A stretch of 20,393 nt of DNA from Rhizobium sp. Q54 (GCA_945903655.1 CAMDOY010000021.1:1-20393), one strand, 5' to 3'. Counted from the first letter of the stretch, positions 8,179-15,126 are shown. Program-made: numbers and translations. The notes: generated by a model not told the origin, from the letters alone.

Positions 8179-8504
8179 TTATGGTTTCGACCGCCGCGCC
8201 TTGTAGTCGCTCCACAATTCCTTCGCCGTCTCGATGTCCCGTTGCTGACGCTTCTTCGTCCCGCCGGTCAGCAGAATGACCAGAACGTCCCCGTCCCGCC
8301 CGAAATAGACCCGGTATCCCGGCCCCCAATCAATCCGGTATTCAAGAACACCCTCGCCCACGTCTTTGACGTTGGAAAGATTGCCTGCTCGACACGCGCG
8401 AGGGCGACCGTGACCTTCGCAGCCGCTACTGCGTCAAGATCGCAGAACCAATCCTCAAAGGGGCAGTCGCCTTCGCCGCCAAGGAAGTAGCGCAGTTCGA
8501 ACAT
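8179..8504 (-). pseudogene. HigB/RelE-like toxin gene with a one-base frameshift
   Basis: From ATG 8504 the first frame encodes MFELRYFLGG, then WFCDLDAVAAAKVTVALARVEQ, the usual N-terminus of a Gp49/HigB-like mRNA-interferase toxin. It then runs into unrelated sequence. The neighbouring frame supplies the rest without a gap: GNLSNVKDVGEGVLEYRI, DWGPGYRVYFGRDGD, LLTGGTKKRQQRDIETAKEL. The switch falls at the CC pair 8384-8385 (GG on the coding strand): one more G there would give a CAG-GGC junction and a normal product of about 108 residues. The full-length toxin cannot be made as written. Either the gene is inactivated or the assembly lost a G. Confidence 0.82.
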
Positions 8505-8554
8505 GATGCAAGGTAACACAAGGGTTACTACTCTTCAATGCCGCCGACTGCCCC

Positions 8555-9562
8555 TCAGGGCAGCAGCACAACCGGCCCCGCATGTTGCGCGGCCTCCGCG
8601 TCCCGGTGCGCCGTGATGGCGTCCTGCAGGGCGTAGGTGCGGGTTGCGGCGGTCTTCAGAACGCCCGAGCCCACCAGCTCGAACAGCTCCACACAGAGCG
8701 TCTTGAAGCGGGCGGGATCGCCCAGAAAATGGCTCACGCCCGGCCGCCACAGGGAGAGCGTACCCTTGAGCGACAAAAGCATGATGTCCACGGGGGGCAC
8801 ATGGCCGGAGGCGTTGCCATAGTTGACCAGAGTGCCGAAGGGGGCGGTGCAATCCATGGAGGGAACCAGCGTGTCCTTGCCCACGCCATCGAGCACGGCG
8901 CGCACGCCCTCGGGGATGATCGCCTTCACCGCCTGCACGAAGTCGGTTTCGCGATAGAGAATCGCGTGGTCGAGCCCATGATCGCGGGCGATCTGCGCCT
9001 TGGCCTCATTGCCCACGGTGCCGATGACGCTGGCGCCATAATGCTTGCACCATTGCGTGAGCAAGAGGCCCACGCCCGAGGCCGCCGCATGGATCAGCAC
9101 CGTGTCCCCCGCCGCAGGACGATAGATGCGGTTGATGATATTGGAGGCCGTGAGGCCCTTCAGCATCACCGAGGCCGCCTGCAGGTCCGACACATTGTCG
9201 GGCAGCTTCACCAGTCGCTGCGCGGGCACATTGCGCTGCTGGGCATAGGCGCCCGTCTTGGCGAAGAAATTCGAGCCCACGCCCACATAGCCGACGCGCT
9301 CGCCCACCTGCACATCGCTGACGCCCTCGCCGACGCTCTCCACCACGCCAGCGGCCTCATTGCCCAGAATGATGGGCATGGGCAGCGGGTCCTTCTGATA
9401 GAAGCCGCCGCGGCGCACATTGATGTCCGAGAAATTCAGCGCGATGGCCGTATGGCGCACCCGCGCCTCGCCGGGGCCGGGGGACGCCAGCTCGATATCT
9501 TCCCAGGACATGACGTCCGGTCCGCCGTGGGAATGAATGCGGACGCCTTTTACAGTGGTCAC
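8555..9562 (-). CDS. Quinone oxidoreductase-like zinc-independent MDR protein
   Basis: A 335-residue medium-chain dehydrogenase/reductase of the NADPH:quinone oxidoreductase (QOR) type. The N-terminal catalytic domain shows ALNFSDINVRRGGFY and GNEAAGVVESVGEGV; the nucleotide-binding loop is AAASGVGLLLTQW. The zinc-binding cysteines of alcohol dehydrogenases are absent, as expected for QOR. It probably reduces quinones or conjugated enones with NADPH in the cytoplasm. The start is a GTG at 9562 with AGGAGA six bases upstream, inside the nine-base gap after the TctC gene, so the two are almost certainly one transcript. This fits a role in the metabolism of whatever the transporter protein captures. 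Confidence 0.88.
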   Translation of the reverse strand: MTTVKGVRIHSHGGPDVMSWEDIELASPGPGEARVRHTAIALNFSDINVRRGGFYQKDPLPMPIILGNEAAGVVESVGEGVSDVQVGERVGYVGVGSNFFAKTGAYAQQRNVPAQRLVKLPDNVSDLQAASVMLKGLTASNIINRIYRPAAGDTVLIHAAASGVGLLLTQWCKHYGASVIGTVGNEAKAQIARDHGLDHAILYRETDFVQAVKAIIPEGVRAVLDGVGKDTLVPSMDCTAPFGTLVNYGNASGHVPPVDIMLLSLKGTLSLWRPGVSHFLGDPARFKTLCVELFELVGSGVLKTAATRTYALQDAITAHRDAEAAQHAGPVVLLP

Positions 9563-9571
9563 GATTGTCTC

Positions 9572-10558
9572 CTATTCCGGCCGCAGATTGGCGCGTTTGA
9601 CGATGGCGCTCCAGCGCTCGCTCTCGCGGGCGATATGCGCGGCGGACTCCTGCACGTTAAGGCCCCAGGGCACGACGCCGATCTTGTTGAGCCGCGCCTG
9701 CACATCCTCCGCCATGATGATCTCGCGCATGGCGGCTGCCAGTTTCTCGCGAATGTCCAGCGGCGTGCCCGGCGGCGCGGTGAAGGTGGTGAAGGTGTCG
9801 GAGAGAAGATCGGGCAGGCCCACGGAGGCGATGGTCGGCAGGTCCGGCATGGCGGCTGGCGCTTCCTTCGTCAGGGTCGCGAGCATGCGCAGCAAGCCGC
9901 CTTGCGCCAGCGGCAGGGCGGTGCCGATGTCCGCAAAGATGAAATCCACATGGCCCGCCGCCACATCATTGAGCGCAGGCGCCGCGCCGCCGAAGGGCAC
10001 ATGGGCGAGCTTGGACTGGATCATCTCTTCAAACAGGGCGCCGGTCAGGTGGCCCGTGGTGCCATTGCCTTGCGAGGCGTAGGAGAGCTTGCCCGGATTG
10101 GCCTTGGCGTAGGCGATGAATTCCTGCGCGGTCTTGAAGGGTGACTTGCCGCCGACCACCAGCACGTTGGGAATGTAGGAGGTGATGGCCACAGGCTCGA
10201 TCTTTTTGGGATCAAAGCGCAATTCCTTGAACAGCACGGCGTTGACGACCAGCGGCGCAGGGGGCGAGACCAGCAGGGTGTAGCCATCGGGCGGGGCGCG
10301 ATAGACCTGCTCGGTCGCCAGATTGTTGCCCGCGCCCGGGCGGTTTTCGACAATGACGTTCTGGCCCCATTTGGCCTGCAACCGCTCGGCCACGATGCGG
10401 GCGATGAGGTCATTGCCCCCGCCCGCCGCCGCCGAACATATGATTCTGATGGGCGCCTTGGGATAGTCGGCGGCTGTTTGCGCGAAGGCGGGGGCGCTGG
10501 CGCTGGCGGCGAGGCCTGCGAGCACGGTGCGTCGCGACAGGCGGGGAGCTTGCGACAT
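9572..10558 (-). CDS. Bug/TctC-family periplasmic substrate-binding protein
   Basis: A 328-residue solute receptor of tripartite tricarboxylate (TTT) transporters. The leader (MSQAPRLSRRTVLAGLAASA, cleaved after AFA) has a twin-arginine pair, so export may be by Tat. Family motifs: IRIICSAAAGGGNDLIAR, VIVENRPGAGNNLATEQV, PPDGYTLL, LSYASQGNGTTGHL and HVPFGGAAPALNDV. Bug proteins bind carboxylates such as tricarboxylates or aromatic acids. No TctA/TctB membrane genes are in the window, so this is an orphan receptor, as is common. GGAGAGAA precedes ATG 10558. It is the first gene of a two-gene unit with the quinone oxidoreductase; the ligand is unknown. Confidence 0.92.
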   Translation of the reverse strand: MSQAPRLSRRTVLAGLAASASAPAFAQTAADYPKAPIRIICSAAAGGGNDLIARIVAERLQAKWGQNVIVENRPGAGNNLATEQVYRAPPDGYTLLVSPPAPLVVNAVLFKELRFDPKKIEPVAITSYIPNVLVVGGKSPFKTAQEFIAYAKANPGKLSYASQGNGTTGHLTGALFEEMIQSKLAHVPFGGAAPALNDVAAGHVDFIFADIGTALPLAQGGLLRMLATLTKEAPAAMPDLPTIASVGLPDLLSDTFTTFTAPPGTPLDIREKLAAAMREIIMAEDVQARLNKIGVVPWGLNVQESAAHIARESERWSAIVKRANLRPE

Positions 10559-10642
10559 AGAGCGTTCTCTCCAGAAAATTTTGCTGGCGGGAACCTACAG
10601 GCTCACGCTCCCGGCGCAAGGGGGCGGCTGAGAAATGATGGT

Positions 10643-10951
10643 TCAGAATTCCCGGCGCAGGCCCAGCATGGCCTTGTTTCGCCGGGCGTTGACGAAGAGA
10701 TTGTTGCCCTCTCCCGCCTCGCCCACCCACACGCCCGCCCCCGGTCGGTGATGAATGGTGGGCGAGCCCGCAATGGGCAGGCTGAGGGGCTTGCCCCGGG
10801 GATCCGAGGGCGTCACCCGTCGCGGAGTCGCCACCAGCGGCGCCACATAGTCGCCTGCCTGGATCTCATCCTCAAGGCGGCAGACTTCGCAGGGCTCCTG
10901 CGCTAGGGCTGGAGTCGCGAAAAGCAGGAGAAGGAAAAAAGCGCGGCGCAT
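10643..10951 (-). CDS. Small exported CxxC protein, unknown function
   Basis: A 102-residue protein with a clean signal peptide (MRRAFFLLLLFATPALA, cut before QEP). The mature part begins almost at once with CEVC (residues 21-24), followed by a polar, proline/glycine-rich region with no recognisable domain (RRVTPSDPRGKPLSLPIAG, FVNARRNKAMLGLRREF). The two cysteines could form a disulfide or bind metal or heme iron, but there is no CxxCH. I do not recognise a family. The ribosome binding site is weak. It precedes the TctC unit by 84 bases on the same strand and diverges from the VOC dioxygenase gene across about 150 bases. Confidence 0.6.
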   Translation of the reverse strand: MRRAFFLLLLFATPALAQEPCEVCRLEDEIQAGDYVAPLVATPRRVTPSDPRGKPLSLPIAGSPTIHHRPGAGVWVGEAGEGNNLFVNARRNKAMLGLRREF

Positions 10952-11101
10952 GTGGCAGAGGTGACGCTACACTGGGGCGGAATTGGGGCGATGACCTCAA
11001 GGCCGAACAACCCGCCGCCGGTGACAAGCGCAGCCAGCGGCGCTAATCTATGCACCAACCGCCGGGCGTCCGGCACGGCTATCGCCACAACGGAGGAACC
11101 C

Positions 11102-11989
11102 ATGATTCAGGCGCAGCGACTTGGGCACGCGACCATCGAGACCCAGGACTTCCAGAAGAGTCTGGACTATTTCGTCGATCTCAACGGCTTCGTGGTCGTC
11201 TCGCAGGAGAAGGGGCGCGCCTGGCTCGCCTCCAAGATCGGCCAGCTCAACATCGTGCTGGTGGCCTCAGACCGGTCCGATTGCACCCATATCTCCTTCG
11301 AAGTGGCGCCCAACAGCGATTTTTCGGAGATGCAGAAGACCCTCTCCGCCGAGGGCATCGCCAGCGAGATCCGCAGCGATCCCTTCCCCGGCACGCCCAA
11401 GTGCCTCGTCTTCACCGACCCCAAGGGCACGGTGATCGAGCTCTTCTCCAGCTGGTCCTATATTTCGCCCAACCAGAATGTGGCGGGCATCGGGCCGTTG
11501 AAGGTGGGCCATATCGCCTTCTTCACGCCGGATGTGCAGGGCCTCTGCGATTTCTACCAGCGGGTGCTGGGCTTCCGCGTGTCCGACTGGCTAGGCGATT
11601 TCTTCGTCTTCATGCGCTGCAACCCCGACCACCATTCCCTCAACTTCTTCCGGGGCGAAAACGCCAAGCTGCATCACATCGCCTTCGAACTGAAGGACAC
11701 GGTGCATCTGATGGAAAGCTGCGAGCGGCTGGCGCAGGTGCGCATCCCCCTGGGCTGGGGACCGCTGCGCCATGGTCCCGGCCATAATCTGGCGACCTAT
11801 CACCGCAATCCCGACGATCACGTGGTCGAATATTATTGCGAGCTCGACCAGATGAAGAACGAAGAGCTCGGCTACTTCGAGCCCCGCCCCTGGCACGTGG
11901 ACCGCCCCCAGCGCCCGAAGGTCTGGGAGCCCGGCGTCTGGGGCTCAGGCTGGGGCCTGCCGCCTGCGCCCTATCATTTGCGGAAGTAA
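11102..11989 (+). CDS. Two-domain VOC protein, extradiol-dioxygenase-like
   Basis: A 295-residue protein with two vicinal-oxygen-chelate modules, like catechol 2,3-dioxygenase. The N-terminal module (about 5-118) has lost the ligands; the C-terminal module (about 132-250) keeps them: H137 in VGHIAFF, H192 in LHHIAFEL and E243 in VVEYYCELD. The second-shell residues also fit: H224 in RHGPGHN and Y233, spaced nine and ten residues before Y233 and E243 as in XylE. So an active iron-dependent extradiol ring-cleaving enzyme is likely, with an unknown catecholic substrate. GGAGGAA five bases before ATG 11102 fixes the start, although the frame opens at 10952. It diverges from the exported CxxC/TctC/quinone oxidoreductase block. 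Confidence 0.88.
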   Translation: MIQAQRLGHATIETQDFQKSLDYFVDLNGFVVVSQEKGRAWLASKIGQLNIVLVASDRSDCTHISFEVAPNSDFSEMQKTLSAEGIASEIRSDPFPGTPKCLVFTDPKGTVIELFSSWSYISPNQNVAGIGPLKVGHIAFFTPDVQGLCDFYQRVLGFRVSDWLGDFFVFMRCNPDHHSLNFFRGENAKLHHIAFELKDTVHLMESCERLAQVRIPLGWGPLRHGPGHNLATYHRNPDDHVVEYYCELDQMKNEELGYFEPRPWHVDRPQRPKVWEPGVWGSGWGLPPAPYHLRK

Positions 11990-12019
11990 TCTCATTTTTC
12001 TGGCGGGGTCGCCTCACAC

Positions 12020-12049
12020 ACCAGCGGCCCCCGCCATTTCCCATAGCGC
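12020..12049. repeat. 30-bp direct repeat, copy 1
   Basis: Identical over 30 bases to 15343-15372 in the same orientation; a further seven bases (CAAGGCG) match after a four-base gap. It begins with ACCAGCGGCC and ends with CCCATAGCGC. Read on the minus strand it encodes RYGKWRGPLVC and continues to ATPPEK and a stop, the same frame as the end of YidD at copy 2. It lies in the gap between the VOC gene and the orphan ORF. Confidence 0.9.
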
Positions 12050-12070
12050 TGCTCAAGGCGCTTATGTGAA

Positions 12071-12346
12071 TTACGCCACCACCATCGACTGCGGCTCGCT
12101 GGACCGTTGCAACGCCCGTTCCGTAGCGACATAGACCAGATCATGCACATACATGCCGACGGCTATGCCACGATCATAGCTCGCCCATTGGAGCGGCAGA
12201 GGATCGCCGCTATAGAGACCGAGAAACCGGTCGAGATAGACGGCCCGCGCCTCGGCAAGGCGCGGATGATTGGCGATATCCTCAAGGGCGAGACGCGGTG
12301 GCCCACCCGCAAGACGTTCAATTTCCGCTCGGTCCAACGTCAGCAT
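12071..12346 (-). CDS. Orphan ORF of unknown function
   Basis: From ATG 12346 the ORF gives 91 residues (MLTLDRAEIERLAGGPPRLA and onward); a TTG at 12352 would add two. The sequence is amphipathic (LEDIANHPRLAEARAVYLDRFLGLY, then a DRGIAVGMYVHDLVYVATERAL helix) and codon use looks moderately coding. There is no good ribosome binding site: GGGG abuts the ATG. The frame stays open about 70 bases upstream, so this may be the surviving end of a longer gene. I recognise no domain or signal peptide. It lies just inside the left copy of the 30-bp repeat. Confidence 0.4.
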   Translation of the reverse strand: MLTLDRAEIERLAGGPPRLALEDIANHPRLAEARAVYLDRFLGLYSGDPLPLQWASYDRGIAVGMYVHDLVYVATERALQRSSEPQSMVVA

Positions 12347-12384
12347 CCCCAAAAAGAATAAGCGAAGGTTTAGGGGTGGACCTG

Positions 12385-12443
12385 GATAGGTGCAATGTTT
12401 GTTTGCGAAAATTTACGCACGTAACGTGATAGGCGCAATGTTT
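12385..12443. repeat. Pair of 16-base direct repeats
   Basis: GATAGGTGCAATGTTT (12385-12400) and GATAGGCGCAATGTTT (12428-12443) differ at one base and start 43 bases apart, that is, about four helical turns. Between them is the 11-base palindrome CACGTAACGTG. The arrangement resembles a double regulator site but could be a local duplication. Confidence 0.65.
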
Positions 12444-12500
12444 TTCAACCGGCGAATGGGGCAGGCTGGTATTTTCAACGTCCGTCCTGATTTTGCGATT

Positions 12501-12606
12501 TCTGGAGACCAGAATGAACACGCCCATTTCCAGAGCGCCCCCCGCCGCATTCTGCCCTGGCGGTTCGAGCGCGTGCGGGTGCATCTGATCGAGGCGGGGT
12601 GGGTTG
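12501..12606 (+). pseudogene. Possible decayed 5' copy of the alcohol dehydrogenase gene
   Basis: TCTGGAGACCAGAATGAA (12501-12518) matches the leader and start of the downstream alcohol dehydrogenase (12700-12717) at 17 of 18 bases. The ATG at 12514 opens a 24-codon frame beginning MNTPIS, close to the real gene's NPIS. In a shifted frame LPWRFER and HLIEAG resemble LAPFTIER and VLIEID of the true enzyme. This would be a truncated, frameshifted duplicate of the first 40 codons. Alternatively it is a short leader peptide or a copied regulatory site. Confidence 0.4.
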
Positions 12607-12635
12607 AGGGGTAGGGAGTCGCTGAGGGCAGTGGC

Positions 12636-12664
12636 TTGACTTTTTGTAAATTTATTTGTAACAA
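12636..12664 (+). promoter_or_regulatory. Candidate promoter of the alcohol dehydrogenase gene
   Basis: TTGACT at 12636-12641 is followed after 17-18 bases of AT-rich spacer by TAACAAT (12659-12665), a weak -10. The predicted transcript start falls within the adjacent inverted repeat, as expected for a repressor-controlled promoter. Confidence 0.4.
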
Positions 12665-12667
12665 TCG

Positions 12668-12686
12668 ATAGTCCGATTAGGACTAT
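12668..12686. promoter_or_regulatory. Candidate operator, perfect inverted repeat
   Basis: ATAGTCC (12668-12674) and GGACTAT (12680-12686) are exact reverse complements around GATTA. The 19-base site lies between the -10 candidate and the ribosome binding site CTGGAG, 26 bases before the start codon. It fits a dimeric repressor site; no regulator gene is adjacent. Confidence 0.55.
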
Positions 12687-12712
12687 TGAATTGCACTTAT
12701 CTGGAGACCACA

Positions 12713-13774
12713 ATGAATAGTCACGTCGCTAACCCCATTTCAGCATTCGCCGCCAACGCTGTAGGAGCGCGTCTTGCGCCCTTCACCATCGAGCGCCGCC
12801 CGGTCGGCCCGCGTGATGTGCTGATCGAGATCGACTATTGCGGCGTCTGTCACACGGACCTGCATTTTGTGAACAATGACTGGGGCATGTCCGCTTTCCC
12901 CATGGTGCCCGGCCACGAGATCATCGGGCGCGTTGTGTCGATGGGCGCCGAGGTGACGGATCTTGTCACTGGTCAGCGCGCTGGCGTTGGCTGTCTTGTC
13001 GATAGCTGCCGCCAGTGCGAGGCTTGCGAGGACCATCTGGAGCAATATTGCTCCAAGGGCTTCACCCTCACCTACAGCAGCCCCACCAAGGATCCGGGCG
13101 GCCTGACCTTCGGCGGCTACTCGAAACAGATCGTTGTTGACCGCAACTATGTGGTCAAGGTTCCCGAGAACCTCGATCCCGCCGCAGCCGCTCCGCTGCT
13201 CTGCGCGGGCATCACGACCTATTCGCCGCTCGCCCATTGGAAGGTGGGGCCCGGCATGACGGTTGGCGTCATCGGCCTGGGCGGTCTTGGCCACATGGGC
13301 GTCAAGTTCGCTCACGCCATGGGCGCGCGGGTGGTCATGATCACCACCTCGCCGCAAAAGGGCGAGGACGCGCGGCGGCTCGGCGCCGATGAGGTGCTGC
13401 TGTCAACCGATGCGCAGGCCATGGCGGCCTGGACCGGCAAGTTCGACTTCCTGCTGAACACGATTCCCGTGCCGCATGATTTCAACACCTACATGATGCT
13501 GCTGAAGCGCGACTGCACCATGTGCATCGTGGGCGCGATTGGCCCGACCGCGAACCTGAACACCGCCCCCCTGATCATGGGCCGCCGCACTGTGGCGGGG
13601 TCCCTGATCGGCGGTCTGAAGGAGACGCAGGAGATGCTGGATTTCGCAGGGCGACACAACATCGTCGCCGATGTGGAGGTGATCGATATCGCCACCATCA
13701 ACGAGGCCTTTGGGCGCATGCAGCGCAGCGATGTGAAATATCGCTTCGTGATCGATCTGGCGACCCTGGGCTGA
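12713..13774 (+). CDS. Zinc-dependent NAD(P) alcohol dehydrogenase (YahK/CAD-like)
   Basis: A 353-residue medium-chain alcohol dehydrogenase, most like the YahK/cinnamyl-alcohol-dehydrogenase group that reduces aldehydes with NADPH. Catalytic zinc ligands: C43 in CGVCHTDLH, H68-E69 in PGHE and C164 in LLCAGITTY. Structural zinc cysteines: C99, C102, C105 and C113. The Rossmann motif is GLGGLG (188-193). The start at ATG 12713 is set by CTGGAG eight bases upstream; an earlier in-frame ATG at 12686 lies in the operator and is unlikely. A terminator follows. The gene appears to be single, repressor-controlled and AT-rich only upstream; aldehyde detoxification is a reasonable guess. Confidence 0.92.
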   Translation: MNSHVANPISAFAANAVGARLAPFTIERRPVGPRDVLIEIDYCGVCHTDLHFVNNDWGMSAFPMVPGHEIIGRVVSMGAEVTDLVTGQRAGVGCLVDSCRQCEACEDHLEQYCSKGFTLTYSSPTKDPGGLTFGGYSKQIVVDRNYVVKVPENLDPAAAAPLLCAGITTYSPLAHWKVGPGMTVGVIGLGGLGHMGVKFAHAMGARVVMITTSPQKGEDARRLGADEVLLSTDAQAMAAWTGKFDFLLNTIPVPHDFNTYMMLLKRDCTMCIVGAIGPTANLNTAPLIMGRRTVAGSLIGGLKETQEMLDFAGRHNIVADVEVIDIATINEAFGRMQRSDVKYRFVIDLATLG

Positions 13775-13791
13775 GATCTCAAGATGGGGCC

Positions 13792-13817
13792 GGGCGCCGC
13801 CTTGGCGTCCAGTTTTT
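13792..13817 (+). terminator. Rho-independent terminator after the alcohol dehydrogenase gene
   Basis: GGGCGCC (13792-13798) pairs with GGCGTCC (13804-13810) with one G-U pair around GCCTT, followed by AG and TTTTT (13813-13817). It lies 18 bases after the stop codon and separates the gene from the DUF2325 gene. Confidence 0.65.
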
Positions 13818-13863
13818 ACGCCATGTGTCAACCTTCACTGGCCTTTTGGGGGTGAAAGATACT

Positions 13864-15126
13864 ATGGTCAAGTATCCCTTCAAGATGTTGGGCGCGGGCA
13901 AGGATGTCCTTCGGCATCAGTATTTTGCGGCGCCTTCTTACCTGAAGTTCGAGGCCTCGATTGGCCAAACGCGCCGCAAGCTGTGGGATCTCAGCGGCTA
14001 TCTGCATTGCTCGGTCATCGGGACCTGCCTGACCGCCAATGACTTGCGACGGATTGTCGTCAAGGCCGCCGGTTCCCATGCTCAGACGTGGTCCGACCAC
14101 GATATTCATAAAGAAGGGGCGCGACTGGCCAGCCGGAACGACGCGCTCGGCAAGCTTCTCCATAAATCCCTCGACACGCGTCACGCAGCCATTCTGCGCA
14201 AGTTCACGCCAGCCAAAACCGGGCAGGACATTCTTGCCCTCTGGAAAGCGGTGAAGGGGGAAGGGGATATTCCCGGGGGTTATTGGGCCTGCGTGACCCA
14301 CCCTGCGACCGATGAAGCGACGCTGCGTCACATCTTTGGCGAGGTGCATATGCTGTCGCATCTCGTTGGTTCGGCCAATCGCGCGGATGTTCGAAGATTA
14401 GCGGAGCTCGAAGCCGAAGTCTCAGCTCTGAACGACAAGGTGGCTCGACAGAAAAAGCGCATTCAGATGGTGGCTCTGGAACGCGATGAAAAAGCCAGGG
14501 CCTATGATGCGCTCGTGACGGAGAGGCTGCTTGAACAGCGATCACCGCAGCACATCGCTTCTTCAAACAGCGGGCTCACTGGCGCCACTGACCACTTTCG
14601 CGTCAAGCTGGAAAGCCAAACGATCCGGCTGGCGGCGTTGGAAAAGAAACAACAGGCATGGCGCGACGAGCGTCAGAGGCTTTCGCGGGAGCTGGAGCGT
14701 TTGTCGCGCAGTGAAGCTGCGCTGATCGAAGAGCTTGGATCGCTTGAAGACATGATCCAGCGCCTGCAGGGTCATGAAACGCCGGAGCAAGAGACACGGC
14801 GGGATCTCTCGGGCGTTCGGTTTCTTTACGTTGGCGGGCGCACCCATCACATCGCCACGCTGCAAGCAGAGGTCCAGAAGACGGGCGCCACGCTTCTGCA
14901 TCATGATGGGGGGCAATCTGAGGCGCTGAGCCTGTTGCCAGGCCTGATCAGCCAGGCGCAGTTCGTTTTGTTTCCACTGGATTGCGTTGGGCACAACGCC
15001 GTCTCGACCATCAAGAAATTTTGCAAGCAGGCGGAGAAACCCTACATCCCGCTTCCCCGAAGCGGGCTGGGGAGCCTGTTGCGCGCGCTGGAGCATGTGC
15101 CTGGTCCAGAGCAGGGGCGGTTTTAA
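13864..15126 (+). CDS. DUF2325 protein with His/Cys-rich N-terminal domain and coiled coil
   Basis: From ATG 13864 (GGGGGTGAAAG upstream) the protein has 420 residues; a GTG at 13852 is an alternative start. Three parts are visible. Residues about 40-170 form a helical domain rich in possible metal ligands: H48-C49, C55, H79, H82, H100, H107, C143, H146, H156, H162 and H166 (GEVHMLSHLVG). Residues about 175-305 are charged heptad-like coiled coil with a gap near 225-245. Residues 316-410 are DUF2325: FLYVGGRTHHI, LLHHDGG, FVLFPLDCVGHNAV, CKQAEKPYIPLPRSGLGSLLRAL. DUF2325 has no established function. The gene follows the alcohol dehydrogenase terminator and appears to be transcribed alone. Confidence 0.85.
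   Translation: MVKYPFKMLGAGKDVLRHQYFAAPSYLKFEASIGQTRRKLWDLSGYLHCSVIGTCLTANDLRRIVVKAAGSHAQTWSDHDIHKEGARLASRNDALGKLLHKSLDTRHAAILRKFTPAKTGQDILALWKAVKGEGDIPGGYWACVTHPATDEATLRHIFGEVHMLSHLVGSANRADVRRLAELEAEVSALNDKVARQKKRIQMVALERDEKARAYDALVTERLLEQRSPQHIASSNSGLTGATDHFRVKLESQTIRLAALEKKQQAWRDERQRLSRELERLSRSEAALIEELGSLEDMIQRLQGHETPEQETRRDLSGVRFLYVGGRTHHIATLQAEVQKTGATLLHHDGGQSEALSLLPGLISQAQFVLFPLDCVGHNAVSTIKKFCKQAEKPYIPLPRSGLGSLLRALEHVPGPEQGRF

Larger units (their letters stand above)
12353..12712. other. AT-richer intergenic spacer
   Basis: About 360 bases with no convincing gene. It is visibly richer in A/T than its surroundings. It holds two near-identical 16-base direct repeats, the palindrome CACGTAACGTG (12418-12428), a copy of the alcohol dehydrogenase leader with a short decayed ORF, a promoter candidate and a perfect 7+7 inverted repeat. 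These are listed separately. A minus-strand frame across the region is antisense to the promoter and unsupported. Confidence 0.7.

Noticed and set aside
8375..8395. Programmed ribosomal frameshift in the toxin gene
   Set aside because: There is no slippery heptamer or stimulatory hairpin at the GG run, and this toxin family is not known to use frameshifting; a simple base loss explains it.
8582..10144. Long open frame (520 codons) on the plus strand opposite the quinone oxidoreductase and TctC genes
   Set aside because: It is the antisense shadow of two well-recognised genes; high G/C at third positions leaves the opposite strand open. Its translation shows no family motif.
10952..11101. N-terminal extension of the VOC dioxygenase by 50 residues
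   Set aside because: The extension is not VOC-like, and GGAGGAA before the ATG at 11102 gives a clear start where the first domain begins.
12318..12713. 131-codon minus-strand frame across the spacer before the alcohol dehydrogenase
   Set aside because: It runs through the promoter, operator and duplicated leader, has erratic codon use and ends antisense to the orphan ORF.
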